Shown one piece after another: positions 33,941 through 42,757 of a stretch of 64,000 nt of DNA. A model generated the notes under the pieces. The model was not told the origin of the DNA, made no database searches, and saw only the letters and a list, made by a program, of their open reading frames with translations. Source of the stretch: Candidatus Halobonum tyrrellensis G22 (GTDB taxonomy: Archaea > Halobacteriota > Halobacteria > Halobacteriales > Haloferacaceae); NCBI RefSeq assembly GCF_000495475.1, contig NZ_ASGZ01000002.1:124001-188000 (forward strand), given 5' to 3'. A program made the translations under genes and the position numbers. Each line of letters begins with the position of its first letter. Position 1 is the first letter of the stretch.

Positions 33941-34014
33941 CCTCCCGGATCGGCCACGAGTTAGGCCCGGATCCACCCGAACTCGGCCGACCGTCCCCGG
34001 GCGGCCGGGTCGCG

Positions 34015-34893
34015 TCAGTCGTAGCGGTCGGCGGCGTCGTTGAGCGCGAGCCAGTAGCGGACCAGCGCCGCGGCGTGGCCCTCGTCGTCGTCAGCCCGAC
34101 GGACCGCCGCCTTGTACGCCTCGTGTACGACCGCCGCGAGCGGGAGCGCGGTGCCCCGCTCGCGGGCGAACTCGCGGGCGTACCCCACGTCCTTGTCCCA
34201 GATGGCGAGGCCGCCGAGCCCCTCGATGTCCTGCGTGAAGTCGCCGGTCAGGTAGCGCTCCCAGACGTCGAACCCGAGGAACTCCGAGAACAGCGACGGG
34301 TCAACGTCGTTGTCGCGGACGAACTCGACGACTTCGGCGTCGACCGCGCGGTGACCGGCGTACCGCATCTGGAGGCCGAGTTTGAACACGGTCCCCCGCG
34401 GGACCGGGCCGACGCGGACGTGGTCGTCGCCGAGGGCGTCGAGGAGGTCGCTCGCGCGTTCGTACCGGTCGGCGGTCCCGCCGACCATCAGGTGGTAGCC
34501 CTCCCGGGGCGCCCCGCCGGTGATCGGCGCCTCGACGAAGTCGACGCCGGCCGCGTCGCACCGCTCCTCGCAGGCGACCGACGTCGCCGGCCGGGTCGTG
34601 CTCGCGTCGACGACGAGTTCCCCGCCGTCGAACGCCGCGATGGCGCCGTCGCCGTCCCCGCCGCCCGCCATCGTCGCCTCGACCTCCGCCGACCCCGGGA
34701 GCGCCAACACCAGCGTCTCCACCTCGCGGGCCACCTCGGCTGGCGACTCGGCGGCGGTCGCCCCCCGCTCCGTCGCGTACGCCGTCTGGCGGTCGTCGAC
34801 GTCGTACACCGTCAGCGGGTAGCCCGCCGCGAGCAGGCGGTCGACGAACAGTTTCCCGATGTAGCCGACGCCGACCAGGCCGATCGGTCTCAT
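34015..34893 (-). CDS. 3-hydroxyisobutyrate-dehydrogenase-like NAD(P)-dependent oxidoreductase
   Basis: 292 residues from the ATG at 34891-34893; the frame is open far upstream but loses family resemblance there. GLVGVGYIGKLFVDRLLAAGYPLTVYDVD (4-32) is the dinucleotide motif, LALPGSAEVEATM the second strand, DASTTRPATS and FVEAPITGGAPREG the substrate-binding signature, and FKLGLQMRYAGHRAV supplies the catalytic Lys. Members oxidise beta-hydroxyacids or reduce semialdehydes such as tartronate semialdehyde. The overall length is typical. It lies apart from other metabolic genes, so substrate is uncertain. Confidence 0.88.
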   Translation of the reverse strand: MRPIGLVGVGYIGKLFVDRLLAAGYPLTVYDVDDRQTAYATERGATAAESPAEVAREVETLVLALPGSAEVEATMAGGGDGDGAIAAFDGGELVVDASTTRPATSVACEERCDAAGVDFVEAPITGGAPREGYHLMVGGTADRYERASDLLDALGDDHVRVGPVPRGTVFKLGLQMRYAGHRAVDAEVVEFVRDNDVDPSLFSEFLGFDVWERYLTGDFTQDIEGLGGLAIWDKDVGYAREFARERGTALPLAAVVHEAYKAAVRRADDDEGHAAALVRYWLALNDAADRYD

Positions 34894-35868
34894 CCCTCCC
34901 CCGGTCGGTCCCCGGGACCGTAAGCGCCGGGGGCGAGGAGGGCGACCGCGGCGGCGCTCGGCCTCGGGACCGGAACCGACCCGAACTGGATCGGGTCGGA
35001 CCGACTCTCGAACGAGATACATACTGTGTCTGACTGTAGATCTAACACATACAGACGGAATCACGAACGCGAACGACGAGACGCGTCGCTCTCGCGCGAC
35101 CACCCCGACGGCGGGAGCAGTAGAGTCACTCTCGTCCCGGACGCCGACGCCGTAGCCGGTGGGGTTCACACGCGCTCTCCGCCTCGTCACCCCGCCCGAC
35201 CCGCCGGACGGTCCGTCCGATCGTCGTCCCGGTCACGGACCCGGCTCACCCCCGGTGGGGCCGCACAGATCGCCGTACGCTCGTGAACGGCGTCGAACCG
35301 GGACGATTCCCGTTCGCGCCCCGGTTCGTCCGCGTCGGTCCCGGCGTGGAGAGGACGGACGCCCCCACCTCCCAATTCGTCGTCGAAACCGCGGTGAGGC
35401 GGCGCGGCCGGAGCATCTCGGCGGGCCATCCGTTCCGTCTCCGCCGCCAGAGAGCTATTGCGGCGCGAGGAGAACCGGTGGCGTCTGCGGGGTCGATAGC
35501 CGGTCTGCGACCTCCGGACCCAGAAGATGGTGTCTCGCTGTCTGGTGTGCGCTTTCGGGTCGTTCCTCGCTCGCTCCGGGACGGGGTTCGTGTACCGGCG
35601 GCCGACGCGGATCCTGAAGTCGACGCGAGCGACGAACGCGAACCCACGTCTCGGACTCGAAATATATCGGATTAGAGTATAGTATTTCGAGACGGTAAGT
35701 GCGTCTCGACGACCGTCGTTCCGCGGTGGGCGCCGGGACCTACTCGGTCTACCGACGCCCCCGCGGCGTCCGTCGCGAGGCGGTCACTCGACGGGCATCC
35801 CTCCCTAGCCGAGGGGGGACGCGACCACGGGTCGGGGACCGGGCGCCGACCGTCGCCGTCGTTCGGCG
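34894..35868. other. Gene-poor stretch of unclear origin
   Basis: 975 bases without a recognised gene. AT-richer islands occur at about 35018-35053 (gatacatactgtgtctgact and following) and 35658-35698 (aatatatcggattagagtat and following), which in this genome usually mark promoters or past insertions. A 130-codon GTG-started plus-strand frame spans 35283-35675, but overlapping minus-strand frames are equally long and none shows a domain, so none is called. It may be a decayed mobile element or a large regulatory spacer. Confidence 0.4.
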
Positions 35869-37686
35869 CTACTGCGGGTCGTACTGGAGGTCACCCTCGT
35901 GGACCCACCAGAACTGCGGCCACTTGACGTTGCGGTTGGGGCTGTCCGTCGGGGCCTCCGTCCACTCGTCGTTGGTGACCCACGACTGCTCGTACTTCGA
36001 CACCAGCCCGAGGAACGGCAGGTCGACGTGGTTGTACCACGCCGACTGCTGGACGTACGGCCGCGCCTCCTCGTCGCCGCTCTGTCGTGCGATCTGTTCG
36101 GCCGTGCTCAGCGGGGTGTCGAGGGTCAACTCGCCGCCGTCGCGGCCGGGGACGGTCTGGCTCTCCTGTGCGATCGACCGGTAGTTGTGCCCGCCGCCGA
36201 TGTCGGTCGCGTACATCTGGTAGTACAGCGGGAAGTAGGGGAACGCCGACCGCGACCCGCCGGGCAGCCAGTAGAACGACCCCATCTTGAAGTTGCTCTC
36301 GGAGTAGCGGGTGAACCACTCGTTGGTCGGGAGCGTGCTGATCGAGAAGTCGAAGCCGAAGTCGTTCAGTTGGCTGGTGACCGTCTGGGTCATCGTCGTC
36401 CAGTCGCTCCAGCCTGCCGGCGAGTAGTAAGTGCCGCCGAGCGTCCGCCCCTCCTTCGACCAGGTGCCGTTCTGCCGGCTGTACCCCGCTTCCTGGAGGA
36501 GTTCGGCCGCCCGGTCGGTGTTGCTCGACTCGGGGCCGTACGTCTCGAAGTCGTCCATCCAGTCGCCGAGCCAGTACTCCTGGTCCTCGGGTGCGATCCC
36601 ACACGGGACGGGGGCGGTGAACTTGGTCTGGGGACCCGCGTTGTCGACGATCGACTGGCGGTTGATGACGTGTGCGACCGCCTGTCGGACGTTCCGGTTG
36701 CCGAAGTCGGGGTCGTCGTGATTGAAGACGATCCCGTACCCCCACTTGGCGGGGATGTTCACCTCGACCACGTGGTCGGGGAACCGGTCGGCGATCTCCG
36801 GCGGGGTGAACGCACTCGTCGCCGCGTCGACTTCGGTGCCCGAGATGAGCGCCTGGTGTTGGGCGGAGCCACCGCCGGTGTTCTCGATGAGTTGGGTCTG
36901 GAAGTTGACGTTGTCCGACTTGTAGAACTGGGGGTTGCGCTCGAACTCGAACGCCTGACGGTCCTTGCTCGCGAGCGAGAACATCCCCGTCGCCACCGGG
37001 TCCTCCCACGCCCACTGGAGCAGTTCCGCCGTCTCGCGGTCGAGCCACTCCTCGTGGGTCTCGGCCTTCGTGTTGAGGAAGAAGTTGGTGAGTTCGAACC
37101 GGATGATCCGCGGGTTCGTCGGTCCCGACAGCGCCAGCCGGACCGTCCGGTCGTCGACGATTTCGTAGTCGTCGACGTAGCCGAACAGCGTGTTGCCGGT
37201 CTTCTCCAGCAGTTGGAGTTGGACGTCGAAGTCCTCGGTCGTCCACTCGTCGCCGTCGCTCCACGTGATGTCGTCGCGGAAGGTCATCGTGACCTCCTGG
37301 TCAGCGATCTCCAGGTTCTCGAGGGCGCCGTAGAGGAACTCGTCTTCGTTGAACGAGTACTTCAACAGCGGCGCGAACACCGCCCGGCCGGCCGGCCAAC
37401 TGTAGTTCTGGCTGGCGTAGGCGTTGAAGTGGAGGTCGACGGGGTTCCCGTTGTACGCGTTCACCAGCGACGCGTCGTACACCTGCGAGTCCCCGTCGGA
37501 ACTCGGCGTGTTGCTGTCACTCGTCTCCCCACTCGTGCCGTTCGTCCCGTTCGTCGCCCCGTCACCGCCGCCCCCGCCACCCGAACAGCCGGCGAGGGCC
37601 GCTACCCCGGACGTGCCCGCGGCCGCCAGCATCGCCCGGCGACTCAGGACCTGGTCCAACTCCTCCGGATCGCTATCTGTCGCCAT
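35869..37686 (-). CDS. ABC-transporter solute-binding lipoprotein, peptide/nickel family 5
   Basis: 605 residues. The N-terminus LSRRAMLAAAGTSGVAALAGCSGG has a twin arginine and lipobox LAGC, so it is Tat-exported and lipid-anchored, followed by an Asn/Gly/Ser/Thr linker to about residue 65. The SBP_bac_5 fold is visible in FAPLLKYSFNEDEFLYGALENLEI, TFRDDITWSDGDEWTTEDF, VRQAVAHVINRQSIVDNAG (about 338-356) and RAAELLQEAGY. Family members bind oligopeptides, nickel chelates or sugars. No permease or ATPase gene lies beside it, so it must use components encoded elsewhere or act as an orphan receptor. Confidence 0.92.
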   Translation of the reverse strand: MATDSDPEELDQVLSRRAMLAAAGTSGVAALAGCSGGGGGGDGATNGTNGTSGETSDSNTPSSDGDSQVYDASLVNAYNGNPVDLHFNAYASQNYSWPAGRAVFAPLLKYSFNEDEFLYGALENLEIADQEVTMTFRDDITWSDGDEWTTEDFDVQLQLLEKTGNTLFGYVDDYEIVDDRTVRLALSGPTNPRIIRFELTNFFLNTKAETHEEWLDRETAELLQWAWEDPVATGMFSLASKDRQAFEFERNPQFYKSDNVNFQTQLIENTGGGSAQHQALISGTEVDAATSAFTPPEIADRFPDHVVEVNIPAKWGYGIVFNHDDPDFGNRNVRQAVAHVINRQSIVDNAGPQTKFTAPVPCGIAPEDQEYWLGDWMDDFETYGPESSNTDRAAELLQEAGYSRQNGTWSKEGRTLGGTYYSPAGWSDWTTMTQTVTSQLNDFGFDFSISTLPTNEWFTRYSESNFKMGSFYWLPGGSRSAFPYFPLYYQMYATDIGGGHNYRSIAQESQTVPGRDGGELTLDTPLSTAEQIARQSGDEEARPYVQQSAWYNHVDLPFLGLVSKYEQSWVTNDEWTEAPTDSPNRNVKWPQFWWVHEGDLQYDPQ

Positions 37687-38584
37687 CGTAGTCCGTCTAC
37701 CTGTCAGGCGCGGTTAACAGTTTCGAGTCGCCGCTCCGCCCGCGGGCGTTTTCCCGACCCGCCAACGCGCCTCACGACCCGCACGTGTTCTCGAATACGA
37801 AACGCCCGATCGAGGAAATTACATCGGTATCGATGTAATCCTCACTCGGGGGAGGTGAGGCGGGTCGTGACGGGGCGAGCGCGTTCTCGCATACGGAACG
37901 GACGAGCGGGTGGGAGGGACGGTCGGACGGTTCCTCGCGGGTACCACAGCCCCTGCTCCACAGCGCGAACTCGTCGACGGGTCGAACGCCTCGACGGAGA
38001 ACGGCGCCGACGCCCAGCAGTCGTCGTGGAGCGACGACGCCAACCAGCACTCGACGCTCGACTCCATCCGAGCGTCGACGCGGGACGGCCGGTCGAGATC
38101 GCGGAAGGCGATCCAAAAATGACACCTCTCATTAAATAATCTAAAGTTGTTACGAGCGTTCGTAGAGGTGGGTCAGCCGACACGCTGGCTTCGGACTCGG
38201 TCGAGTACTACGGAGCCGAGCCGTGACTTTCGACGCGGTACGGTCGCTCGTGTTGCCGTTTTTATCCGAGCACACTACTGTATTTATTCCCCCGATCCGA
38301 TTATTAGTTTACGATCGATCTGATCTGCGGCCAGTTAGGTTGGGAAAGATACTCCGAGTGACCGACAAACCCGGATCGTCCGATTCGAACGCTCGTCGGG
38401 ACTCGCCGAGTTCGGACGGCCGCTCCCCTGTCGGCTTCCACGACGAGTATAAAAGAAATATATATTATATGTATGACAAACTATCGAAGTACAGTTACAA
38501 ACGGGAGTACGCTCGTCCGTCAGTCGCGAGTCGGCTCGGCGACATCGATCGGTTATATCCCCCCGCCGCCCCGCCACTCCCGGG
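37687..38584. other. Intergenic stretch with a long dyad and AT-rich islands
   Basis: 898 bases between divergent genes. It contains a 9-bp-arm inverted repeat at 37819-37840, a pair of diverged direct repeats (tgttctcgaatacgaaacg near 37787 and cgttctcgcatacggaacg near 37880), and unusually AT-rich segments around 38122-38150, 38270-38320 and 38450-38485. A TATA-like gttatatccc (38550-38559) is well placed for the esterase gene at 38585. Minus-strand open frames exist, but none resembles a known protein. Confidence 0.5.
37819..37840. repeat. Inverted repeat ATTACATCG-GTAT-CGATGTAAT
   Basis: Perfect 9-bp arms around a four-base centre. A neighbouring GAGGA/CCTC pair extends the symmetry with a small bulge. 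It lies about 135 bases upstream of the solute-binding protein start and could be an operator or a structured element. Confidence 0.6.
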
Positions 38585-39277
38585 ATGGCATCCGACTCGA
38601 CTACCGTCCACCTGGTCGGCGACTCCACCGCGGCCGACAAGGCGGCGGACGAACGCCCCGAGACCGGTTGGGGGACGCCGTTCGCCGACCGGTTCGACGG
38701 CTCCGTGACGGTGGAGAACCACGCGCGCAACGGGCGGAGCACCCGAACCTTCATCGAGGAGGGGCGGTGGCAGCCCGTCGTCGACGCCCTGACGGCCGAC
38801 GACTACGTGTTCGTCCAGTTCGGCCACAACGACGAGGTGCCCTCGAAGGAGCAGTACACGCCCGAGGCGGCGTTCCGGGCCAACCTCGAACGGTTCGTCG
38901 ACGAGACGCGCGAGCGGGGGGCGAACCCGGTGTTGCTCACGCCCGTCGCGCGCCGCCGGTTCGACGAGTCCGGCGAGCCGACGGACACCCACCGCGAGTA
39001 CGCCGACCTGACGCGGACCGTCGCGCGCGACCGGGACGTACCGCTGGTCGATGCGGACGAGCGGAGTCGGGCGCTCCTACGCGAACTCGGGCCGGAGGCG
39101 TCGAAGCGGCTCTACAACCACCTCCCGCCGGACGAACACCCCAACTACCCCGAGGGGGTGGCCGACGACACCCACTTCAGCGAGTACGGCGCCCGCCGAG
39201 TGGCCGACCTGGTCCTCGCCGGGGTCGAGGAGGTGGACCTCGAACTGGCCGCACGCGTCGCGCGCGACGACCCGTAG
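38585..39277 (+). CDS. SGNH/GDSL esterase, rhamnogalacturonan-acetylesterase-like
   Basis: 230 residues, ATG at 38585. Block I is VHLVGDSTAAD (8-18) with the catalytic Ser in GDST; block II NHARNGRSTRTFIEEGRW carries the conserved Gly; block III VFVQFGHNDE (about 75-84) has the oxyanion Asn; block V DDTHFSEYGARRVADLV (about 197-213) gives the Asp-x-x-His pair. Spacing matches acetylesterases that deacetylate pectin-type or other polysaccharides. No signal peptide is seen, so it may be cytoplasmic or leave by another route. A TATA-like box lies about 30 nt upstream, so it is probably a leaderless single gene. Confidence 0.92.
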   Translation: MASDSTTVHLVGDSTAADKAADERPETGWGTPFADRFDGSVTVENHARNGRSTRTFIEEGRWQPVVDALTADDYVFVQFGHNDEVPSKEQYTPEAAFRANLERFVDETRERGANPVLLTPVARRRFDESGEPTDTHREYADLTRTVARDRDVPLVDADERSRALLRELGPEASKRLYNHLPPDEHPNYPEGVADDTHFSEYGARRVADLVLAGVEEVDLELAARVARDDP

Positions 39278-39364
39278 CCCGGCCCGGTTACGGCGACGGG
39301 GACGCACCGCGGCTCGCGGACCGGCGGCGCTCGGCGTCCTATCGGCCGGCGTCGCCGTCCCGTC

Positions 39365-41590
39365 TCAGTACAGCGGGTCGACGAACGACTGTTCGAGGAT
39401 CGTCCCGTCGCCGCCGCAGACGATCTTGGGGACGGACGGGTCGCTCGTGACGAGCGTCCCTTGGAGGTTCTTCGAGGGACCGGTGTACGTCCCCGTCCAG
39501 CCGCCGATCTCGCGTTCGAACACCTCGCCCGACCCGCCGCCGATCAGGCCGCGGTCGTCGTCGCGCGCCAGCGAGTAGCGCGCGTTGCCGCCGAGTTTCT
39601 GCTCGGTCCAGACCGCCCCGTTGTAGCGGAACAGCCGGCCGGAGCCGCCCGAGACGGTGATGTCGTCCTCCGCGACGACGGCGACGTCGTACAGCGAGAC
39701 GCCCGCGCCGTCGATGCCGAGCGTGCTCCACGTCGCGCCGCCGTCGGTCGAGCGGAACACGGTCGCGTTGTCGTCACAGACGTACACCCCCGAGTCGTGG
39801 GTCGTGACGCCGCGGATCGTCGACCCGTTGCCCGGCTTGACCGGGGCGGACCACGTCGGTCCGTCGGCGCCGTACCGTCCGACGAGCACCTCGCCGGAGC
39901 CGTTGACGAGGTACACCGACTCGTCGCCGGCCGCTCCGCCGACGGCGACGTCGGTCCACGTGCTCGTCTCGCCCGCGGGGGCGGTGTAGTCGGTCGAATC
40001 GCCGGCGGCCACGTCGTACAGGCCGAGTTCGCCCGACCCGCCGGCGGCCCAGAGGTGGTCGCCCTCGTCGGTGACTGCGGCGCCGTAGAGGTTGTTGCCC
40101 GCACCCGAGGGACCGTGCGCGTCGACGACGCCCCACCCGTCGTCCGTCCGCGCGACGACGCGGCCCGCCCCGCCGACGGCGTACGGTCCCGCCGCGGTCT
40201 CGGCGAGTGCGAACAGCGTGACCGACACGCCCGCGTCGACCGCCGACCACGACCGGTCGGCGAGACGCTCGACGGACACCTCGGTCCCGCTCACCGAGGT
40301 GACGAGGTCGGCCGCCGAGCCGTCGGTCACCGAGAACCCCCGTACTGCGCCGCCGTAGCGGAAGTCGTCGGCGTCGGCGGAGCCGCCGACGCTCCCAGTC
40401 ACCTCGAACGCGTGCCCCGCACAGCCGCACGTCTCCTCGACCGACTCGGTGGCGTCCGCGTTCGGTCCCTTCCGGACCCTCGTGTCGTTGCCGAACGCGT
40501 AGTCGACGCGCGACTCCGACGTCGTCTCGACGGTGAGCGTGTCGGGGTACGCGTCGAACGACCCGCGCTCGTAGACGTAGCCCGCGTTCCCCGCGACCGT
40601 GTCGGGGTACGCCTCTCTCGCGTCGAGCGTGAGGTCGCGGAGCGTCTTGCTCGCGTCGAGACCGGCCGCCGTCCAGCCGTCGTCCGTCCGCCGGTAGACG
40701 ACGCCGCCCTCGCCGCAGGCGACGACCACGCCGTCGGCACTGTCGACGCCGCGGACGGCCGCCCCGCCGGGCCGGGCCGCCGCCCACGACGAGCCGTCGT
40801 ACTCGAAGACGTGGCCCGCCGACCCGACCGCGGTTACCCCTCCGTCCGCGCGGACCGTCACGTCGTACAGCGGCGAGCCGAACCCGTCGGGACCCACCTC
40901 GGTCCACGTCGACCCGCCGTCGCGCGTCCGGTAGACCGACCCGGTCGCGTCGGCGAACCAGCCGCGACTCGCGTCGACCATCTCCAGTGCGTGGATGGTG
41001 TTGCCGCCGTTCGGCGAGACGGCCGTCCCCCACTCCATCCCGCCGTCGCGCTTCCGGCCCGTGAGGAACACCCCGCCGCCCGTGACGAGTGCGACCCGTT
41101 CGTCGCCGGCCGGTCCCATCGCCGCGACGTCCCGGACCGTCGACCCGAGTCCGTTCGGCTTCGAGTGGTCGGTGAACTGCTCGTCGACCACGTCGTAGTG
41201 GCCGACCACGCCCGCCTCGCCGCAGAGCCACAGGTTCCGGCCGTCGGCGGTCGCGTCCGCGCCGTAGAAGCTCTTCGACTGGGCGGTGAGACCGGCGTCG
41301 AGGACTCGCTCGAACGTCGGCGGGTCGTCGCCCGCGCGCCGCGCGAGGACGTCGCCGTTCGCCGCGGCGGCGTACGCGCCCTCCGCCGTCGCCGCCACCG
41401 CGCGGACCGACTTCCCCGTCTCCGACGCCACCCGCTCGAACCCGGCCGCAGCGCGGGTCGTCCCCGCCGTCGCGAGTCCCGCCGCACCCGCGACGCCTGC
41501 GCCGAGCAGTTTGAGTGTGTTCCGCCGACTCACGCTCTGCCGTTCGGAGGGGTCTGACGACACGGACGGGAACCCGAACGGTGTTCGCAT
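39365..41590 (-). CDS. Tat-exported duplicated beta-propeller protein (YCF48/BNR-like)
   Basis: 741 residues from the ATG at 41588-41590. The N-terminus has SRRNTLKLLGAGVAGAAGLATAGTTRAAA, a Tat signal with Ala-rich cleavage site and no lipobox, so it should be released. The rest is two homologous halves: KSFYGADATADGRNLWLCGEAGVVGHYD (about 105-132) against NNLYGAAVTDEGDHLWAAGGSGELGLYD (about 499-526), and VYRTRDGGSTWTEVGPDGFGSPLYDV against VFRSTDGGATWSTLGIDGAGVSLYDV. Asp-box-like 'S/TxDGGxTW' motifs mark blades, indicating two propellers in one chain. A Cys pair in TCGCAGH sits between them. Binding to a surface or glycan ligand is plausible; no enzymatic site is evident. Confidence 0.85.
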   Translation of the reverse strand: MRTPFGFPSVSSDPSERQSVSRRNTLKLLGAGVAGAAGLATAGTTRAAAGFERVASETGKSVRAVAATAEGAYAAAANGDVLARRAGDDPPTFERVLDAGLTAQSKSFYGADATADGRNLWLCGEAGVVGHYDVVDEQFTDHSKPNGLGSTVRDVAAMGPAGDERVALVTGGGVFLTGRKRDGGMEWGTAVSPNGGNTIHALEMVDASRGWFADATGSVYRTRDGGSTWTEVGPDGFGSPLYDVTVRADGGVTAVGSAGHVFEYDGSSWAAARPGGAAVRGVDSADGVVVACGEGGVVYRRTDDGWTAAGLDASKTLRDLTLDAREAYPDTVAGNAGYVYERGSFDAYPDTLTVETTSESRVDYAFGNDTRVRKGPNADATESVEETCGCAGHAFEVTGSVGGSADADDFRYGGAVRGFSVTDGSAADLVTSVSGTEVSVERLADRSWSAVDAGVSVTLFALAETAAGPYAVGGAGRVVARTDDGWGVVDAHGPSGAGNNLYGAAVTDEGDHLWAAGGSGELGLYDVAAGDSTDYTAPAGETSTWTDVAVGGAAGDESVYLVNGSGEVLVGRYGADGPTWSAPVKPGNGSTIRGVTTHDSGVYVCDDNATVFRSTDGGATWSTLGIDGAGVSLYDVAVVAEDDITVSGGSGRLFRYNGAVWTEQKLGGNARYSLARDDDRGLIGGGSGEVFEREIGGWTGTYTGPSKNLQGTLVTSDPSVPKIVCGGDGTILEQSFVDPLY

Positions 41591-41860
41591 AAATTCGGTG
41601 GCCACTCGGGAGAAGGCAACGCTGTTCCGATAGAAAATACGGATACTGCGAGGCCGCCGTTCGGGTGGTCCCCGTCTCGAACCCGCAGACGTCGTCTTCG
41701 ATACCGGTGGCCCGGTGGACTGTGAAACTCCCGGTGGCGGGAGCCGTCCGATAGCTGGTAGGGTCCCTCTCGAACGGCAGCGTCGGCGGTCCGGCCGGAG
41801 GGTTCGGCTCCGAGAACCGTGAACGGCCGCCGGGTCGGTCACCCGGGACGCGCGTCGCGT

Positions 41861-42280
41861 CTACCCGTCCATCTCGTCGAAGCGGTCCACGGCGGCGCTC
41901 GCGACCTCCATGTCCTGTGAGACCTCGCCGCCGCTGACGCCGACCGTCCCGACGATGTCGCCGTCGCGCTTCAGGGGGTACCCGCCGCCGAAGACGACGA
42001 TCCGTCCCTCGTCGGTGGTCTGGAGTCCCCACAGCGACTCGCCGGGTTCGGTGGGTTCCGCGAGTTCGTGCGTGGCCGTCTGGAGTGCGGCCGCCGTGTA
42101 CGCCTTGTTCCGCGATATCTCGACGCTCGCCAGCCACGCGTCGTCCATCCGGTGTTGGGCGATCAGGTTCCCCTCGGGGTTGGCCACGGTGATCACCATC
42201 CGGAGGTCCATCTCCTCCGCCTGCGCCTCGGCGGCGTCGATCAGTTCCTTCGCGTCGTCGAGCCTGAGTGCGTCTGCCAT
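41861..42280 (-). CDS. GlcG/HbpS-family small protein
   Basis: 139 residues from the ATG at 42278-42280 (an upstream Met adds three). LDDAKELIDAAEAQAEEMDLRMVITVANPEGNLIAQHRMDDAWLASVEISRNKAYTAAAL is the diagnostic opening, and GGGYPLKRDGDIVGTVGVSGGEVSQDMEVASAAVDRF the diagnostic close of the heme-degrading/GlcG-like family (PF03928). Members are found next to glycolate and diol genes or act as heme-binding extracellular sensors. This copy has no signal peptide and no obvious partner gene. The function is unresolved; a small-ligand or cobalamin-type binding role is possible. Confidence 0.9.
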   Translation of the reverse strand: MADALRLDDAKELIDAAEAQAEEMDLRMVITVANPEGNLIAQHRMDDAWLASVEISRNKAYTAAALQTATHELAEPTEPGESLWGLQTTDEGRIVVFGGGYPLKRDGDIVGTVGVSGGEVSQDMEVASAAVDRFDEMDG

Positions 42281-42539
42281 CCCCGACACCTACTCCCGTC
42301 GACCACTTATACCCGGCTGTCGACCGGATCGGGCGGCCGAATCGGTGGCCTCGGTCGGGCGGCCGAACCAGTGGTTCCGGTCGAGTGACGCCCGTCGGTC
42401 GCTCGACCGGGAGCGCCGAGGAGGGCCGTCGCCCGTGCTTGCGAGGCGCGGGTATCGGTCCGCAGAGCCGCCGGTCGGGACCGGGACGCCCTGCACCCGC
42501 CGGTTGTGCAGCTAAGACCGTGGCGCCCGAAGACGGGGT

Positions 42540-42686
42540 GTGAACGCATGCACGCGCTGTGGAACGCCCTACGGAACCCACCGCTACGAGGAACAGGGTC
42601 GGCAGGTCTACTACTGCGTGCACTGTAAGCCGGACCGCGCAGAGCGGGTCGACGAGACGTGGCCGACCGTTCGCGGGAGCTACTGA
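42540..42686 (+). CDS. 48-residue zinc-ribbon protein
   Basis: Starts with GTG at 42540 and ends TGA at 42684-42686. The protein begins MNACTRCGTPYGTHRYEEQG and ends in VRGSY. Cys4, Cys7, Cys26 and Cys29 form two CxxC knuckles (CTRC and CVHC) spaced as in a single treble-clef or ribbon finger. A TATA-like 'gctaagacc' about 28 nt upstream (42510-42518) indicates a leaderless transcript. Small zinc fingers of this type are abundant in haloarchaea and some affect biofilm and stress behaviour; the role of this one is unknown. The gene is isolated between HbpS-like and EamA genes. Confidence 0.75.
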   Translation: MNACTRCGTPYGTHRYEEQGRQVYYCVHCKPDRAERVDETWPTVRGSY

Positions 42687-42757
42687 GCCGGGGCGTCCGC
42701 ACCCGCGTGAGGCCGACTCCCCGCTCGCCCGAGCGTCGTCGGGACCCGACTCGGGGG

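Noticed and set aside
35283-35675. 130-codon open frame
   Set aside because: No domain, no promoter at proper spacing, and equally long frames on the opposite strand.
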